Source: Paguma larvata (taxonomy: Eukaryota; Chordata; Mammalia; Carnivora; Viverridae). Taken from it: a stretch of DNA of 64,000 bases. Numbering within the stretch: position 1 is the first letter of the stretch; each line of letters begins with the position of its first letter. Of this stretch, positions 24,537-35,880 are shown piece after piece. The position numbers and the translations under genes were made by a program. Below the pieces are notes generated by a model. The model saw only the letters and a program-made list of their open reading frames with translations, searched no databases and was not told where the DNA came from. The stretch spans positions 22,407,957 to 22,471,956 of the forward strand of contig CM057835.1 of the NCBI GenBank assembly GCA_030068075.1, written 5' to 3'.

Positions 24537-25260
24537 AATCCATTCAACACATATTTTAATGCTTTGTAGAAGTCCATAAAAAATTACAAACAGTGTTGCA
24601 AAAGGAGATTCCTAAATACAAATGATCAAATACAGTTTTACAGAAATAGTCTTTTGGAGTTGGAACTCGAAAAGCAAAGAGTTTACTAAAAGCAGAAATA
24701 ATGAGTATTGGAGGCAAAAAGAGTGACAATGCAGCGTACTTCAGGACAGTAAACCCCCTGCCACAGCGGACACTGAGGGGGTGGAGTAACTAGAGATGTG
24801 GAACCGAATTAGGCTTGAACAAAGTGGTGAGAAGCAGGAAGAGGCACAGGAAAAACTGGAGTTTACCTTGTGTGACGGCAACTTGCTGAGAGTTAACCAG
24901 AGTGGAATGATCTAGATTATAACACAGTGAGTAGAAAGGTTAGAAGGAGTAGATCCTGTAGGCAAGAGACCCATTAGGTGGCTGATAAAGACTTATACTA
25001 ATACAGTAAATAATAAATAAATAAAATGAAGTAAATTTTTAAAAGGGCCCACTGTGAGGACATTTTAGAAACTCAACAGGTGACAGATGGGCTGTCCGGG
25101 GGTTGAAAGAGAAAAACATAGACCTTATTTTTTAAGCAACTGGAGAGATGGTGTGGTCACCAACTGAAGCAGAGACCTTAAAAAAAGTTTAGGCATGGCA
25201 GAGTTAGAGAACAAGTCATTCGTACATGTATCCATCCGCTATCCAAGTACAGATGTGCAA
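24537..25260 (-). mobile_element. L2 relic, antisense
   Basis: Plus-strand text is the reverse complement of an L2 3' part: ATCCATTCAACACATATTTT (the reversed terminus), then GGTGAGAAGCAGGAAGAGG, CAAGAGACCCATTAGGTGGC and GAGAGATGGTGTGGTC. A (TAAA)n patch lies at 25005-25025. Together with the sense L2 just upstream it makes a tail-to-tail pair. Confidence 0.6.
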
Positions 25261-27114
25261 TAGGCCACTGAGCACTAGCTACAGTGTAGAGATTCAAAAA
25301 TAATTTTACATAAATACCCTTAAGGATTTTGCTTGCCTTCTACTGAAGATGGTCACTGTTTGGTAGAAACTGCGGGGACAGGGAGCACAGGACAAATAAA
25401 ATGACTGCTAGTAGTACCCACATCCCAGCTAAGCCGGTCAGTTTATGACAGGGCTCTACTTTTTCCAACTTGTATACAATTTGGGGAACAAGTCTACTCC
25501 TTTGGGTGCTAGCATCATGTAAAGAGAATGCTAGTTTTCAGAGTCTAGTCATTGCCCCAGTCCAAGTAGATCTTTCTACCATTTAGCAGGTGATTACCAT
25601 TTCACGTTTTAGGTCAGGTTTGGTAGCATCAAGATATTAAAGTTCCGGAGGTTAGGTTAAATTGTCCAAGGACATGAAGCCACTAACAAATTGAATAAAG
25701 GTCGTGTAGCTTAAGCTTGCATGACAGTGTTCAATGCACCCTGGATAACTTTCTTTACACAAAGGTCGTGGGGACCTTAAAGGGACAATTACCTAAGGAT
25801 GATCTAAGCAGGGATGGAGAGATGGAATTCTGGCAGGTTCTCTGAAATATTTATAAGCTTTAAAGTCAATAGTTTTACTAACATGGATAAGTGGATGATG
25901 TCAATGCTTTTAAGTAGCTATTATCTGGGAGAATCTACAGAATTCAGTCACAGATTTTGACAATTGAAAGAACCTTGGAGGTCCTGTGATTTTACCTCCC
26001 ACACCACATAGAAACCTCTTTCTGCAGCCATTGTCAGAAATTCAGAGCATACAGTTTCTCCAAAAACCTTAGGAGAGGTTTTGCAATCTTAGGGAGGACA
26101 GCCTAGAAATCGTCTAAGCCAACCCCTTGATTGGAATTGAAGACCCAAAGTATTCAAGTGATGCACTCATTGCATCCACCACTGGTATCTAGAGGTAGCC
26201 AAGGAAGCAGACCATTTAGATTGAAACTATACCGCCTCAATTTAAGATCTTAAAATAAAAAAGCCCATTTACAGATGACTATTATGCATTTCTCACAAGT
26301 AACTTAGAAAAGGCCATTGGGGCTAGGTTGTAAGAGAAAATATGGAATTCCAGTTGAAAATCGCAAACCGTCGTGTTGGTAATCATGCGCTTTGGTGTTA
26401 GGAAAAAAAAAATCCTGGCTTTTGACTGGTTCTAAGATACGCAAATGATAGGAAAAGTCTAACAAAGCCTTGAGGGGATCCATACACTATTGTAACTATC
26501 GTAGACAACCTTGTTCGGTAGGTTTCCTAGTTAGCCTGCATAAATGCCACAGAGGAAACATTCCTATCCCTTATTTAATGGTCTTTGGGGAAGGACAGAA
26601 CTAAATATTAGGAATAAAGTTAGTTGTATATGAACAGGTCAGTTGTGAAGATAAGGGTCTCTCCTGTCCCCGCAAGAAGGGTATTATTCTATCCTGTCCT
26701 TAGTTTTAGAAGTTGAAGTTGAGAAAGTTACTCTAATTTGTCCTTCATCCCAGATAAGTGACAGAGCCTGAATTTTTCATCGAGATTAGTGGTCCATCTA
26801 GAACTTAGCAGTCCAGAGTCAACAAGCCTCCTATAAAGCCATTCAAAGTAGGATACATTAGGAAGAACAGAATATGCAAACCCACATCCTGGATTTCAAA
26901 TTACACCACCTACCTCTCTACCTAGAGGCTTCACTGACATTAGAGTTCTACATGGAGTGGTCCTCTTTGCCTCTATCACCTGCATTCAGCTAACATTCTT
27001 CTTAGCTCTGTCTAGACAGAAATCTCTACAGCAACTCTGAACCAGGACTTGTAATGTGTTCAGTTACTCAGTGCCAAGGGACATATCAGGTTTATAATTT
27101 ATAATTTCCATCAG
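25261..27114. other. Single-copy stretch with MIR-like remnants
   Basis: No gene is recognised. MIR-like, strongly diverged remnants on the minus strand occur around 25585-25720 (AATTGTCCAAGGACATGAAG) and 26670-26800 (GTTGAGAAAGTTACTCTAAT, AAGTGACAGAGCCTGAAT). Near 26100-26160 TAAGCCAACCCCTTGATTGG recalls an L3/MIR motif. Confidence 0.4.
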
Positions 27115-27400
27115 AATTTAGTGACTCCCTGTTGACCATATACAGGATAAAGTCTGAATTGCCTTGTGATAGGCTTAGGCTGGCATTCAAAACATCCCAC
27201 ATCCTGGCTTGAATTTCCCATTTCGTGCTCTGCCCAGCCATTACATGCTCCAGGCCTCCACTCAATTGGCCTTAATTGGTCTTCCAAAAGTCTAGTAGTC
27301 CACCTCTGCATCTTTGCTAAGGCCATTTTCCCCCATCCTCAGATGCCTTTCTCATGTATCCCAATTCTACCCCACTCTCCATGATTCAATTTTAATTCTA
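27115..27400 (+). mobile_element. L2 relic, sense
   Basis: L2-like sense order: GACCATATACAGGATAAAGT, TAGGCTTAGGCTGGCATTCA, GCTCTGCCCAGCCATTACAT, GGCCTTAATTGGTCTTCC, CTGCATCTTTGCTAAGGCC, ending with TTTGTTGAATAAATAATTG near 27405-27425. Overlapping ~70-codon frames on both strands are chance frames in this relic. Confidence 0.72.
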
Positions 27401-27425
27401 TTTCATTTGTTGAATAAATAATTGC

Positions 27426-27790
27426 TACTTTTATGCCGACTTCTCTAATATGGGCCAGGTGTAACTAGGCATGGTGCTTTAGCTCATATCCTCACTGAGT
27501 GGGGAAGGAGAAAGAAGAAACAGGAAAACAAGTCAACATGCAATAGCAATTTACAAAAATGGCTGTGAAGGAAATCTGTAGGAGAGAAAATAATCGACGT
27601 TAGTGGGGTGATTTCTCCTTATCAAGATGGTCAGACCGCTCAGAAGAGTAGTCATCTGAGAGAAGACTGAAAACATGAAAATGAACCAGATGTCCTGAGA
27701 GCACTCCAGGTCAGGATTCCAGGATCTGCAAAAGCTTTGGACGGTAAAGGAACTGAAACCAGAGAAGGACAGGGGCCAGAAGCAAGGTTG
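27426..27790 (-). mobile_element. L2 relic, antisense
   Basis: Plus-strand words GGAAGGAGAAAGAAGAAACA, GAGAGAAGACTGAAAACATG, AACCAGATGTCCTGAGAGCA, GGATTCCAGGATCTGCAAAA and CAGGGGCCAGAAGC follow the reversed L2 order (CATTCCAGGCAGAGGGAACAGCAAG-like part in the middle). A second tail-to-tail L2 pair with the copy at 27115-27400. Confidence 0.6.
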
Positions 27791-28178
27791 GAAATCCTAC
27801 ATACTTCCTAGTTGGCAAAAATCTGCCTTTTCTCTGAACTCTATCCATCTAGAACCACCTATTACGTTCATTGGCTTAAAGGGTCTACCACCTTCACTGG
27901 TTTTCATCTTCTCTCCTTGCAAAGCAGTTCCAGGAGAGCTAGTATCCTGGCTGCCTTGGTTCCCATGACTCATCACAAATAAAAGCCTAGGAAAGGTGAA
28001 CAACAAATGATTGTCAAGTAAAACACTGCGGTCCTTTAAGGGCAAGATTTTCTATGGTCCGTCGTCAAGGATAGAGTCGGTAGATCTGAAAAGTTTGCTG
28101 ACTGATTCCCCTTTACTATGGAAAAGTAAATTTGAAGTCACCCTAATCCTGATGGGAGGACTCTGCTTTTCAAACCTT
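27791..28178. other. Single-copy stretch, nothing recognised
   Basis: No transposon, exon or RNA gene is recognised. The 82-codon minus frame at 27797-28045 has no domain. Confidence 0.4.
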
Positions 28179-28179
28179 T

Positions 28180-28373
28180 ATTTTTTGTTTTGTTTTTAAA
28201 GTTTATTTTGAGAGCGAGTGAGCATGTGCCAGAGGAGGAGGAGCAGAGAGAATACCAGCCAGGCTCCATGCTGTCAGTACCAACTTGAGGCTCGATCTCT
28301 GGAATCAGGAGATCAAGACCTGAGCCAAAATCAAGAGTAGGGCGCTTAACTGTCTCAGCCACCCAGGCACCCT
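28180..28373 (-). mobile_element. CAN-SINE, old and diverged
   Basis: Minus-strand head GGGTGCCTGGGTGGCTGAGA at 28373, shortened GAGG-rich middle, T-rich tail (28180-28203). Flanks ACTCTGCTTTTCAAA (28160-28174) and TATCTGCCTTTTAAA are a worn target duplication. Confidence 0.88.
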
Positions 28374-28712
28374 ATCTGCCTTTTAAATGTTAATCCCTTC
28401 TGTACTGCATCCGTCTGTGAGGTATTCCCTGGCAACCACATCTAAAAGACTTCTCCCTGTTCTACTTAGCTGGCTTCTGACCTGAAGGTGAACCCATGTC
28501 AGTAAAAAAACATTTAATGGTCCTAAATAACGTATATGTACAACTAGTAATGTACTTAGAAAACATTCAAAAGTAAATTGAAATTACTATTTTTAAAATA
28601 TTCTAAAGAGTCAAGCCACTTTTTTCCACAGAGAAAGCAATGTGATTAGGTAGGCTTCATTTTTAAGATCTCAGTTAAATACTTTGTAATAGAGGGACTT
28701 GAAAATCTGGAT
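28374..28712. other. Single-copy spacer between two SINEs
   Basis: AT-rich, no recognisable feature. Confidence 0.4.
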
Positions 28713-28720
28713 CTAAATTC

Positions 28721-28941
28721 TCTCTCTCTCAATAGTAAGTATTTTAAAAAATGAAGAGGGAAGAGGGAAAATGCACAAGCAAGGGGTGGAGGGGGGCAGA
28801 TCAGAGAGAGGGAGACAGAGGATCCAAAGTAGGCTCAGCACTGAGAGCAGAGAGCCTGATGTGGGGCTTGAACTCCTGAATGGAGAGATCATGACCCAAG
28901 CCGAAATTGAATGCTTAACCAACTGAGCCACCCAGGCACCC
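28721..28941 (-). mobile_element. CAN-SINE, 8-bp target duplication remnant
   Basis: Minus-strand SINE: GGGGTGCCTGGGTGGCTCAG head at 28941, CATGATCTCTCCATTCAGG region, GAGAGGGAGACAGAGGATCC middle. CTAAATTC at 28713-28720 and 28942-28949 brackets it. Confidence 0.93.
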
Positions 28942-28949
28942 CTAAATTC

Positions 28950-30745
28950 AGTTTATTTCAATAGCTGCTTCGATTGCTTCATACCTAAAAGTGATACTTC
29001 AAAATTATGTAAATTTAGATGGAAGATATCATCGGCTTCACTTAGTAAATAATTCCCCCCTACTACCCACCAGCTATTTGGTTAGGAGATTTCCATTTCT
29101 TCTGACATCAATTAGTTTCTCTTAAAACCTAGTTGTTAAGTCCTACATTTTTCTGTATTTAGACAAATGTGTTCAAGACATACCAATATTCAACTGGATT
29201 GTGGATTTGAAAATGGTTACTTAGGGCATCGTTTATAGAGAAATCATGTAATAAAAATGCTAAAACAGCCTTTTAAAAGAAGGCCTCATCCATGGATTAG
29301 TGTTAATTTTTCTAGATTTTCTATTTTTTAAGTGGGGGATGGGGTGGAGTGTTAATCTATTTCTTATCTAAGAAAAAAAAAATCACTTTACCTAACAGAA
29401 AAGTTTTCAATTTTTATCTATTGGCATCTTTTAATACCATAGAAACAGTCATTCATCAGACAGTTTCTAAGAGTATGTATACATGCGTAGTACCTATAAG
29501 TAGGATAGTTAAGTACTTCACCATAAAGTAACACATCACTGTGATACAAAGGATTTTCATGGTAACCACGCATTTCATTACATACTATTACATATGCGAC
29601 TATATTTTAAAAGGACTTGGTACCTAAAACTGCATTGAGGAAATCTTCCAATCTGTGCCCCCTAGGCTTCAACTTGTTTACTGAAATGTTCTTAGAAGTT
29701 TTGCACTTAATACATGTCACTTGTGGAATCCTCTGGAAGCCTAACCTAGAGCTTAAAATTCTGTTTTTATCCTGATCAAGGCAGATGTTTATCAGTGGTT
29801 ATACTTGATTTTCTGATAAAATACTGCTTAATATTATACAGTCTTACAGCAGAGAATAGGTCTTCTCTAGTAGATCCTTCTTTTTTGAAGCATAAATTAG
29901 TCTTTCACGGATCCTTTAAACCTAACCTAGAAAACATCACAAACACTAAAACTGGTTTAAAAGGTGTTACTTTCCTTCAATTATACAGCAAATGTCCCAT
30001 ACTCTATTTAAAATTTTGTCTCTTCAGATAATCATTCTTTTCTAATGTGTCATCTAAGGATCTGGTGATAAATGGGTTTGTGATTTTCTTTTTAAATGGG
30101 CCATGCTTGCCATACCAAGAAAAATGAGTATTTCCCCACTGGCATGTGGCATTTTGTCTTTGTTATTCAGTAAATGGTCTCAAAAAGGACTCCCTGTGTG
30201 TATGCTTCTGTTTTATAGAGTTTTTATAAAACACCAGAGTATAGGATTTTAAAGTTTGCTGAACAAAGTTATAAAAGTGTGGTCTCCTTGGTGTTTCTCA
30301 AATAACTTGTTAGCCTTTACAGCTACATACTAGAATTAATCGACATGTCTTTTCTCTGGTCACTAAGATCTTCTCTTTGTTTTCAATGTTCTGCAGTTTC
30401 CCTGTGATATGTAGAGATTAGATTTAGGGCTTTTGTTAATTCTGGATCATCACTGGCATTAATTCCTTAAATTTGCGTCTTTCACATTCTCTTTTTGGAG
30501 CTTTTATTAATAGACATTGGACCTTCTTGTATTCAGGTCTCTTTCACCTTATCTTCTTACCTTCCTACGGGATATAATAAGTAAATTCTTCATAGATCCT
30601 TCACTAATCCCACTCATCTGTACTTTAAAATTCAATGGATCTAAAAGAGGAAGTTTAATAATTTTTTTTTCATTTGGAAGATCCAATCTGGGTCTGTTTC
30701 ACATTTTTTTAACAATATAACATCTTGTCCTTGTGTTTTTGACAC
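28950..30745. other. AT-rich single-copy stretch
   Basis: No transposon or gene is recognised in 1.8 kb. Open frames of 60-78 codons are typical of AT-rich chance frames. Confidence 0.45.
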
Positions 30746-31580
30746 CCTAGGTATGTTTATTTTTAGTAACTGCAACAGAAAAATGATTGTAATTCCAGTG
30801 TAGGTAACATGGTGCTATATTAGTTTCAGGCATGCAATATAGTGACTAAATAATTCTATGTATTACTCAGTGCTCATCATGGGGAGTATACTTTTAGCCT
30901 CTGTCACCTATTGTACTCATCCCCGCCCCCACCCCACCTTTCCTTCGGGAACGCTCTGTTCTCTAAAAGTCCATTTTTTGTGTTTTTTCTTTCTTCCATT
31001 ATTTCTTAAATTCCACATGAGTGAAATCACATGAGATTGGTCTTTTCCTGACTTCTTTCACTTAGCATTATACTTCTAATTTCATCCATGTTGTTGGAAA
31101 TGACAAGATTTCATTTTTCTATGGCTGAATAATATTCCATTGTGCATATATACCACATCTTTATCCATTTATTTACCACTGGACATTTGGGCTGTTTCCA
31201 TAATTTGGCTGTTGTAAATAATGCTGCAACAAACATAGGGGTACATATATCCTTTTGAATTAGTGTTTTTGTATTCTTTGGGTAAATACCCAGTAGTGAA
31301 ATTACTAGATCCTAGAGTAGTTCTATTTTTAACTTTGAGGAAACTCCATACACAAAAAATTAAAAATAGAACTACCCTGCAGTCAAGTAATTCCACTATT
31401 GGGTATTTACCCGGTTTTCCACAGGGGCTGCACTAGTTTGCATTCCCACCAACAGTGCAAGAGAATTCCTTTTTCTCCACATCCTGGCCAACACTTATGG
31501 TTTCCTGTGTTGTTGGTTTTAGCACTCAGAGTGATATGAGGTAATCTCACTAAAATTTTGATCTGCATTTCCCTAATGAT
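30746..31580 (-). mobile_element. L1 3' segment of a twin-primed insertion
   Basis: Plus strand shows the reversed L1 3' UTR and ORF2 end: AGTAACTGCAACAGAAAAAT, TTAGTTTCAGGCATGCAATA, CTGAATAATATTCCATTGTG, TCTTTATCCATTTATTTACC, AATAATGCTGCAACAAACAT, TTTGCATTCCCACCAACAGT, CTGCATTTCCCTAATGAT. It stops there and the next L1 sequence is in the opposite orientation. A 53-bp foldback lies inside at 31360-31412. Confidence 0.9.
31280..31412. repeat. 53-bp inverted duplication (foldback) within the L1
   Basis: Bases 31280-31332 and 31360-31412 are reverse complements with about 8-9 mismatches over 53 bp, separated by 27 bp. In an ordinary L1 the text runs straight from AAACTCCATAC to the TTTTCCACAG motif; here ~60 bp of opposite-strand L1 has been inserted between them. 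Perfect end blocks are GGGTAAATACCC/GGGTATTTACCC and TAGTTCTATTTTTAA/TTAAAAATAGAACTA. Confidence 0.85.
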
Positions 31581-31855
31581 AAATTACTGGGACTATATCA
31601 AAATAAAAATCTTCATGGTAAAGAAAATCAACAAAACTAAAGGACAACCTACAGAATGGGAGAAGATATTTCCAAACGACATATCCAATAAAGGGGTGAT
31701 ATCCCAAAATATATGAAGAACTTCTACAGCTCAACACCAAACACAAAAATAATCCAATTAAGAAATGGGCAGAGAATATGAACAGACATTTCTCCAGAGA
31801 GGACAGACATACAGACCGTCAACAGATCTGAAAAGATGTCTAACGTCTTTAACAA
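31581..31855 (+). mobile_element. Inverted 5' segment of the twin-primed L1
   Basis: Sense ORF2 text: AAATTACTGGGACTATATCA, AACAAAACTAAAGGACAACC, GAATGGGAGAAGATATTTCC, AATAAGAAATGGGCAGAG-like words, CATTTCTCCAGAGAGGAC and GAAAAGATGTCTAACGTC. In the full L1 this ends where the minus-strand segment begins, so the two parts are adjacent L1 sequence in opposite orientation, the hallmark of twin priming. Flanking duplications are not clear. Confidence 0.85.
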
Positions 31856-32599
31856 GTTTAATGGTTTCTCTGATAACTATTAACTGAATGGTTTATCGGG
31901 AGAGGGGACAAGGCACAGCCACATTGGTTTGTTGCTTTTGATGAGTCTAGCTCATGAGGAGTGGTTTCCTTATGTGGTTCATAATTCTAGATTATGGGCT
32001 AATTATTCAGGGAGGATTTGTCTGTGGGAATATTATGAAACCTACATAGAGGTTTCATCCTACGAGGTCTTGCACTTTCCCTGACAGTTATTCAAGCAGC
32101 TTTTCAGCAAAGGAATTTTTAACGTTAATATCTTGGTTAATACATACATTTGTGTCTCCTATAGGACACAGGATATATGAATTTGACCCTCAAACTTGGA
32201 GACCCAGAAACTATTCTTATCAAGACCCTAGAAAGATGGGCAAAATTATTTGACGTCTCCCTTTGACAGAGAACTTTTCCTAGTCTACTACCATTTCATA
32301 CTAAAAGCAACCAGCATTTCTTGGAGATAAGGTTAATTCCAAGACTGGGACAATGGAGTTATAAGAGGAGCCTGCAACATCTTAAATTATAAGAAAGGAA
32401 GTGTTCAAAGAATAATGATCGTAGGTTAAAAACCACACTGTTCTGTACACTAGCACAGTTTTAAGGGCTTCTCCAAAAAGTCCTACTTTATACCAAGGCC
32501 AATAACAATTTTATAGTGGAGAAGCTAAGCAGACACTATCCTAACATCACCAATAGTAGCACAAATCAGCATGCAATGCCTCGGATCATGTGCATGGAA
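31856..32599. other. Single-copy stretch, no gene recognised
   Basis: No repeat or exon signature is recognised. Confidence 0.4.
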
Positions 32600-33130
32600 A
32601 CGTTCATATTACCATTTCTATGATATTTCTGCTCCAAACACATACCTGAAGCCAATCACGAAGAAACTGACAAATCCAAACAGAGGTATGTTCTACAAGA
32701 TTACTGGCATGTACTCAAAAATATCAAAGTAAAACCAAGTAAGGCTAAAAAACTGTTTCAGATTAAAGGATATTAAAGAGACATGGCAACTAAATGTAAT
32801 GCATGAATCCTGGAAGAGGGAACATGGGTTCTACCCATGGAATTTAAGAGAATTTCCATAACACATGTTGGAACGCATGTTCTTCCATAACACATAGTGA
32901 CATACTTAGGGACAATGGAGCACAAGTTCTCCAACTTATTTCACATCGTTCAAAAAAAATGCACACATATTGATACACACAATACATGGAATGAGAAAGC
33001 AAATTTACGTATCAAGAAAAAAGGTAAATAATTGTTGAATCTGGGTAAAGGTACACCAAAAAATCCTTGTGCTATTCCTGCAACTTAATTAAGTTTGAAA
33101 TATCCAAATAGAAGTTTACGAAACAAACTG
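32600..33130 (+). mobile_element. Old L1M 3' UTR relic
   Basis: Sense match to an old L1 3' UTR: ACATGGCAACTAAATGTAAT, GCATGAATCCTGGAAGAGGG, then GTTGAATCTGGGTAAAGGTA, TGTGCTATTCCTGCAAC and TTAAGTTTGAAATATCCAAA. The motif TTCCATAACACAT is repeated at 32854-32866 and 32883-32895, which shows a local duplication. Subfamily is uncertain (L1MC/L1MD-like). Confidence 0.6.
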
Positions 33131-33444
33131 AATAAAGATCTCTTAATCTACATACTCAGTAGATGTCCAATGTAGCATATCAATATACTAAAAGCAAACT
33201 AATGAGTAAGGACGTACTTCAAATCTCAGGGCTCCTCCCTCACACTCTTGTGACCCACAAATACCCACCATACTGAATGTGGGCACCAGTTTCAACCTCT
33301 ATGCTACCATTCAAGAAGCTTAATTTCTTGAGGTTCAAAAAACTAAACGGAAAAAAGATTTTCTTCCTGTAGCCCAACATGGTTTTAAGTTCAATGCAAA
33401 AATCCACTCTGGATATCATGATTTTAAGATAATGCATTAATTAC
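33131..33444. other. Single-copy spacer
   Basis: No recognisable feature between the old L1 end and the MIR. Confidence 0.4.
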
Positions 33445-33640
33445 AGGGAACTCTTATTGCTTACTAAGCATTGGGCCCTGTTCCAAGTGCTTTACATACA
33501 ATTCCTTAAATAAAAAATTCAATAAGGTAGGTAACGGTATTACTCCCGTGGGAAAACTGAGGCCAAGAGATTAAGAAGCTTACAGATTGATGAACTAGTA
33601 AGTGCTAGAAACAGAAGTTCAACTCAAGGAGCTCTACTTT
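33445..33640 (-). mobile_element. MIR SINE relic
   Basis: Good reverse match: CTAAGCATTGGGCCCTGTTC, AAGTGCTTTACATACAATTC, AAGGTAGGTAACGGTATTAC, GGAAAACTGAGGCCAAGAGA and AGTAAGTGCTAGAAACAGAA follow the MIR consensus almost end to end. Confidence 0.88.
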
Positions 33641-33939
33641 GGAGTTAATATTTTCAGCCTCCATAATATCTTGTTCCTTCAAATATCCTATTCTGTACAC
33701 CAGAGCAGGTACATGTGCCATTCACCTTTAGATCATTACCTCTTAGCACACGGTAGGACACACAGGTCTCAACAAATACTCGCTAAGCTGAACAGACTAC
33801 TATTCATTTATGTTCTATTATCTTACATGGTCTTGGACAATAATGGTATGTGATAGAAGTGGGTGTCAGTTTTTTCAGAGAACCCCAAACCAGATCAGTA
33901 TCCCCAAGATGGTTTCTACAGAATCAACTTCTGTCATTC
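33641..33939. other. Single-copy spacer
   Basis: No recognisable feature. Confidence 0.4.
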
Positions 33940-33952
33940 TGTAGGCTTCAGG

Positions 33953-34140
33953 GGTTTTTTGTTGTTGTTGTTGTTTTTTAATGTTTATTTATTTTTGAGA
34001 CAGAGAGAGACAGAGCATGAGTGGGGGAAGGGGCAGAGAGAGAGGGAGACACAGAATCTGAAGCAGGCTCCAGGCTCCGAGCTGTCGGCACAGAGCCCGA
34101 TGTGGGGCTCGCACTCACAGACCGCAAGATCATGACCCGA
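33953..34140 (-). mobile_element. CAN-SINE, 5'-truncated with target duplication
   Basis: Minus-strand SINE with T-rich tail including (GTT)5, full middle and CGGGTCATGATCTTGCGG, but the first ~45 bp of the tRNA head (GGGCGCCTGGGTGGCTCAG part) is missing. TGTAGGCTTCAGG (33940-33952) and TGTAGGCTTAAGT (34141-34153) flank it directly, so the copy was truncated at insertion and not by later deletion. Confidence 0.93.
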
Positions 34141-34153
34141 TGTAGGCTTAAGT

Positions 34154-35689
34154 TTTGACCTCTGCATCCATCTTTGGTCAATGAATGCTAGCGGCCTATA
34201 AACTTGCTAGAAGATCACTTGTTTCCCCTGTATTTGCCCTCCAAATCATGGCTTTCGACCGGAAAGCCCACTCAAATCACTCATGTAGTATTGTAAAAAA
34301 CAACTTTACAAATAATATATGTACAAAGTGTCCTTAAAGGGGTATCTCACATGGTTAGGTTTACTTTTCATATATGAAAGTTCTCATTTGATTTCACAGA
34401 TTTCATTGAACACTACGGAAATTTCTCCCTAAGTATATTTAACTGCCAGAGTTTGAAATAATAAGTAGATACCTTTCTACATGAGAATCTGCTTGTTATC
34501 TTGAATATTTAGATGGGAGCAGAAAATCTATTCTCTAACAACTAAATACTTATGATAATGATCATCAGTATGGAGGAGAAAACCAATGAATTTACTCCTA
34601 AAGTAAAATCTGAGAAGTTTAGCACTTCAGTGCAAGTTGGGGGGGGGGGGGAGCAAATGTGGAAATAAGAGCCTTCTACAACTTCTGGGTTTTTCTTCCC
34701 TTTTATAGTATGTGCACATTTTTAAACTAGAAAATCTAAGACATAAAAATTATATTATTAAGAATCTAATTCAGTCAGGGAAATATAGTAATTCTTTTGT
34801 TCTCAAAGATTTTGCAGTTGCAGCACATTTTCTGAAGCGTATTACTCCTGGAGATGCTGAAAATGAAACAAAACAAATACTAGTCCTGCCCAAAGTGGAA
34901 GAGAGAAGTCCTGCCCTGAGGAACCCGTACAATTGAATACAAGCTGGGAATCTACTCATACATCTGCATTTCTTTCACAAGGGATTTGAGGGATGTGTTA
35001 CTCCCAGAGCTAGGGTCCAGGGAAGTGGGAAGACCATTCTGACCAGAGGTTGGGGAGGAGGGGAGTACATACACACAAAGAAATGGATAGGCCTGGTTAG
35101 AGACAGACAAAACATGGACTTTATACTAAAGGTTGAAAATTGAAGGAAATTTTATTTTAAGGCCTAGAAATCACCTGAAAGCAGCAGCAGGATTGAGAGG
35201 TTTGCAGAATGGCTCCAATTATGGAGAGTATCCACCCAAGCTGTTCCAGGCAGTTCCAGACAGGTCCCTGGCTAGCACAAGGAAGAGTCAACAGTAGGTG
35301 CTGATGACTTTCTAGAGTCTAGTCTAGGGGCAGGAGATACCATCCTAGAATAGACACTCAAGGCAGAGATGCCTTTGCCAGGAAGATGGTATGACCCGTT
35401 ACTAAAGAACAAAGGAAAGGCAAGAGACAGTCACAAAGGATAGAGGCTGAAGCCCTGTTCCACGGAACTAAGAAATCACAAATGCAACATGATGAGCAGG
35501 AAGGCCGTGCCAGGCAAGTTACTGGCTCCTTCAACTTCAGCCACCTGCAAACAGGACGGAGGGGACAGACTTACTGGGTTGAAGTAACCTGAGCTATGAG
35601 GGACTATAGTGCCAAAGAGCCCAACAATTGAAGTGAAAGCCAGGCCAGAAAGATACTAAGGACCCAAACTATAGGGCGGTAGCACCCTT
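34154..35689. other. Single-copy stretch, no gene recognised
   Basis: A G13 run lies at 34639-34651. Short frames at 34712-34936 (plus) and 34771-34959 (minus) overlap each other and lack support. 34960-35690 is GC-richer but CpG-poor and matches no repeat I recognise. Confidence 0.4.
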
Positions 35690-35880
35690 CCTTTTTCTCC
35701 CACTTACTTCTCTTTCCAGTTTGGAGTTTACTCCAGTTAGAACCCTCATTACTCAATATTGAAGTCGATTTCATGTTAATCCTACCCAGCAGATAAGCTT
35801 TGTGAGAGCAAGGCCAATGTCTATTGTGGCTACTGTTGAATCTCGAACATCAATTGAATGAGTGAATGAGTCTCCTCTAG
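35690..35880 (+). mobile_element. L2 3' end relic, tentative
   Basis: GATAAGCTTTGTGAGAGCAA, GGCCAATGTCTATTGTGGCT and CAATTGAATGAGTGAATGAG follow the usual L2 3' terminus order (AAGCTCCATGAGGGCAGG, then the GAATGAATG end). Upstream limit is uncertain. Confidence 0.5.

Noticed and set aside
34639..34651. G13 run as a G-quadruplex or switch-like element
   Set aside because: A single G run without further G tracts nearby; most likely a homopolymer slippage product.
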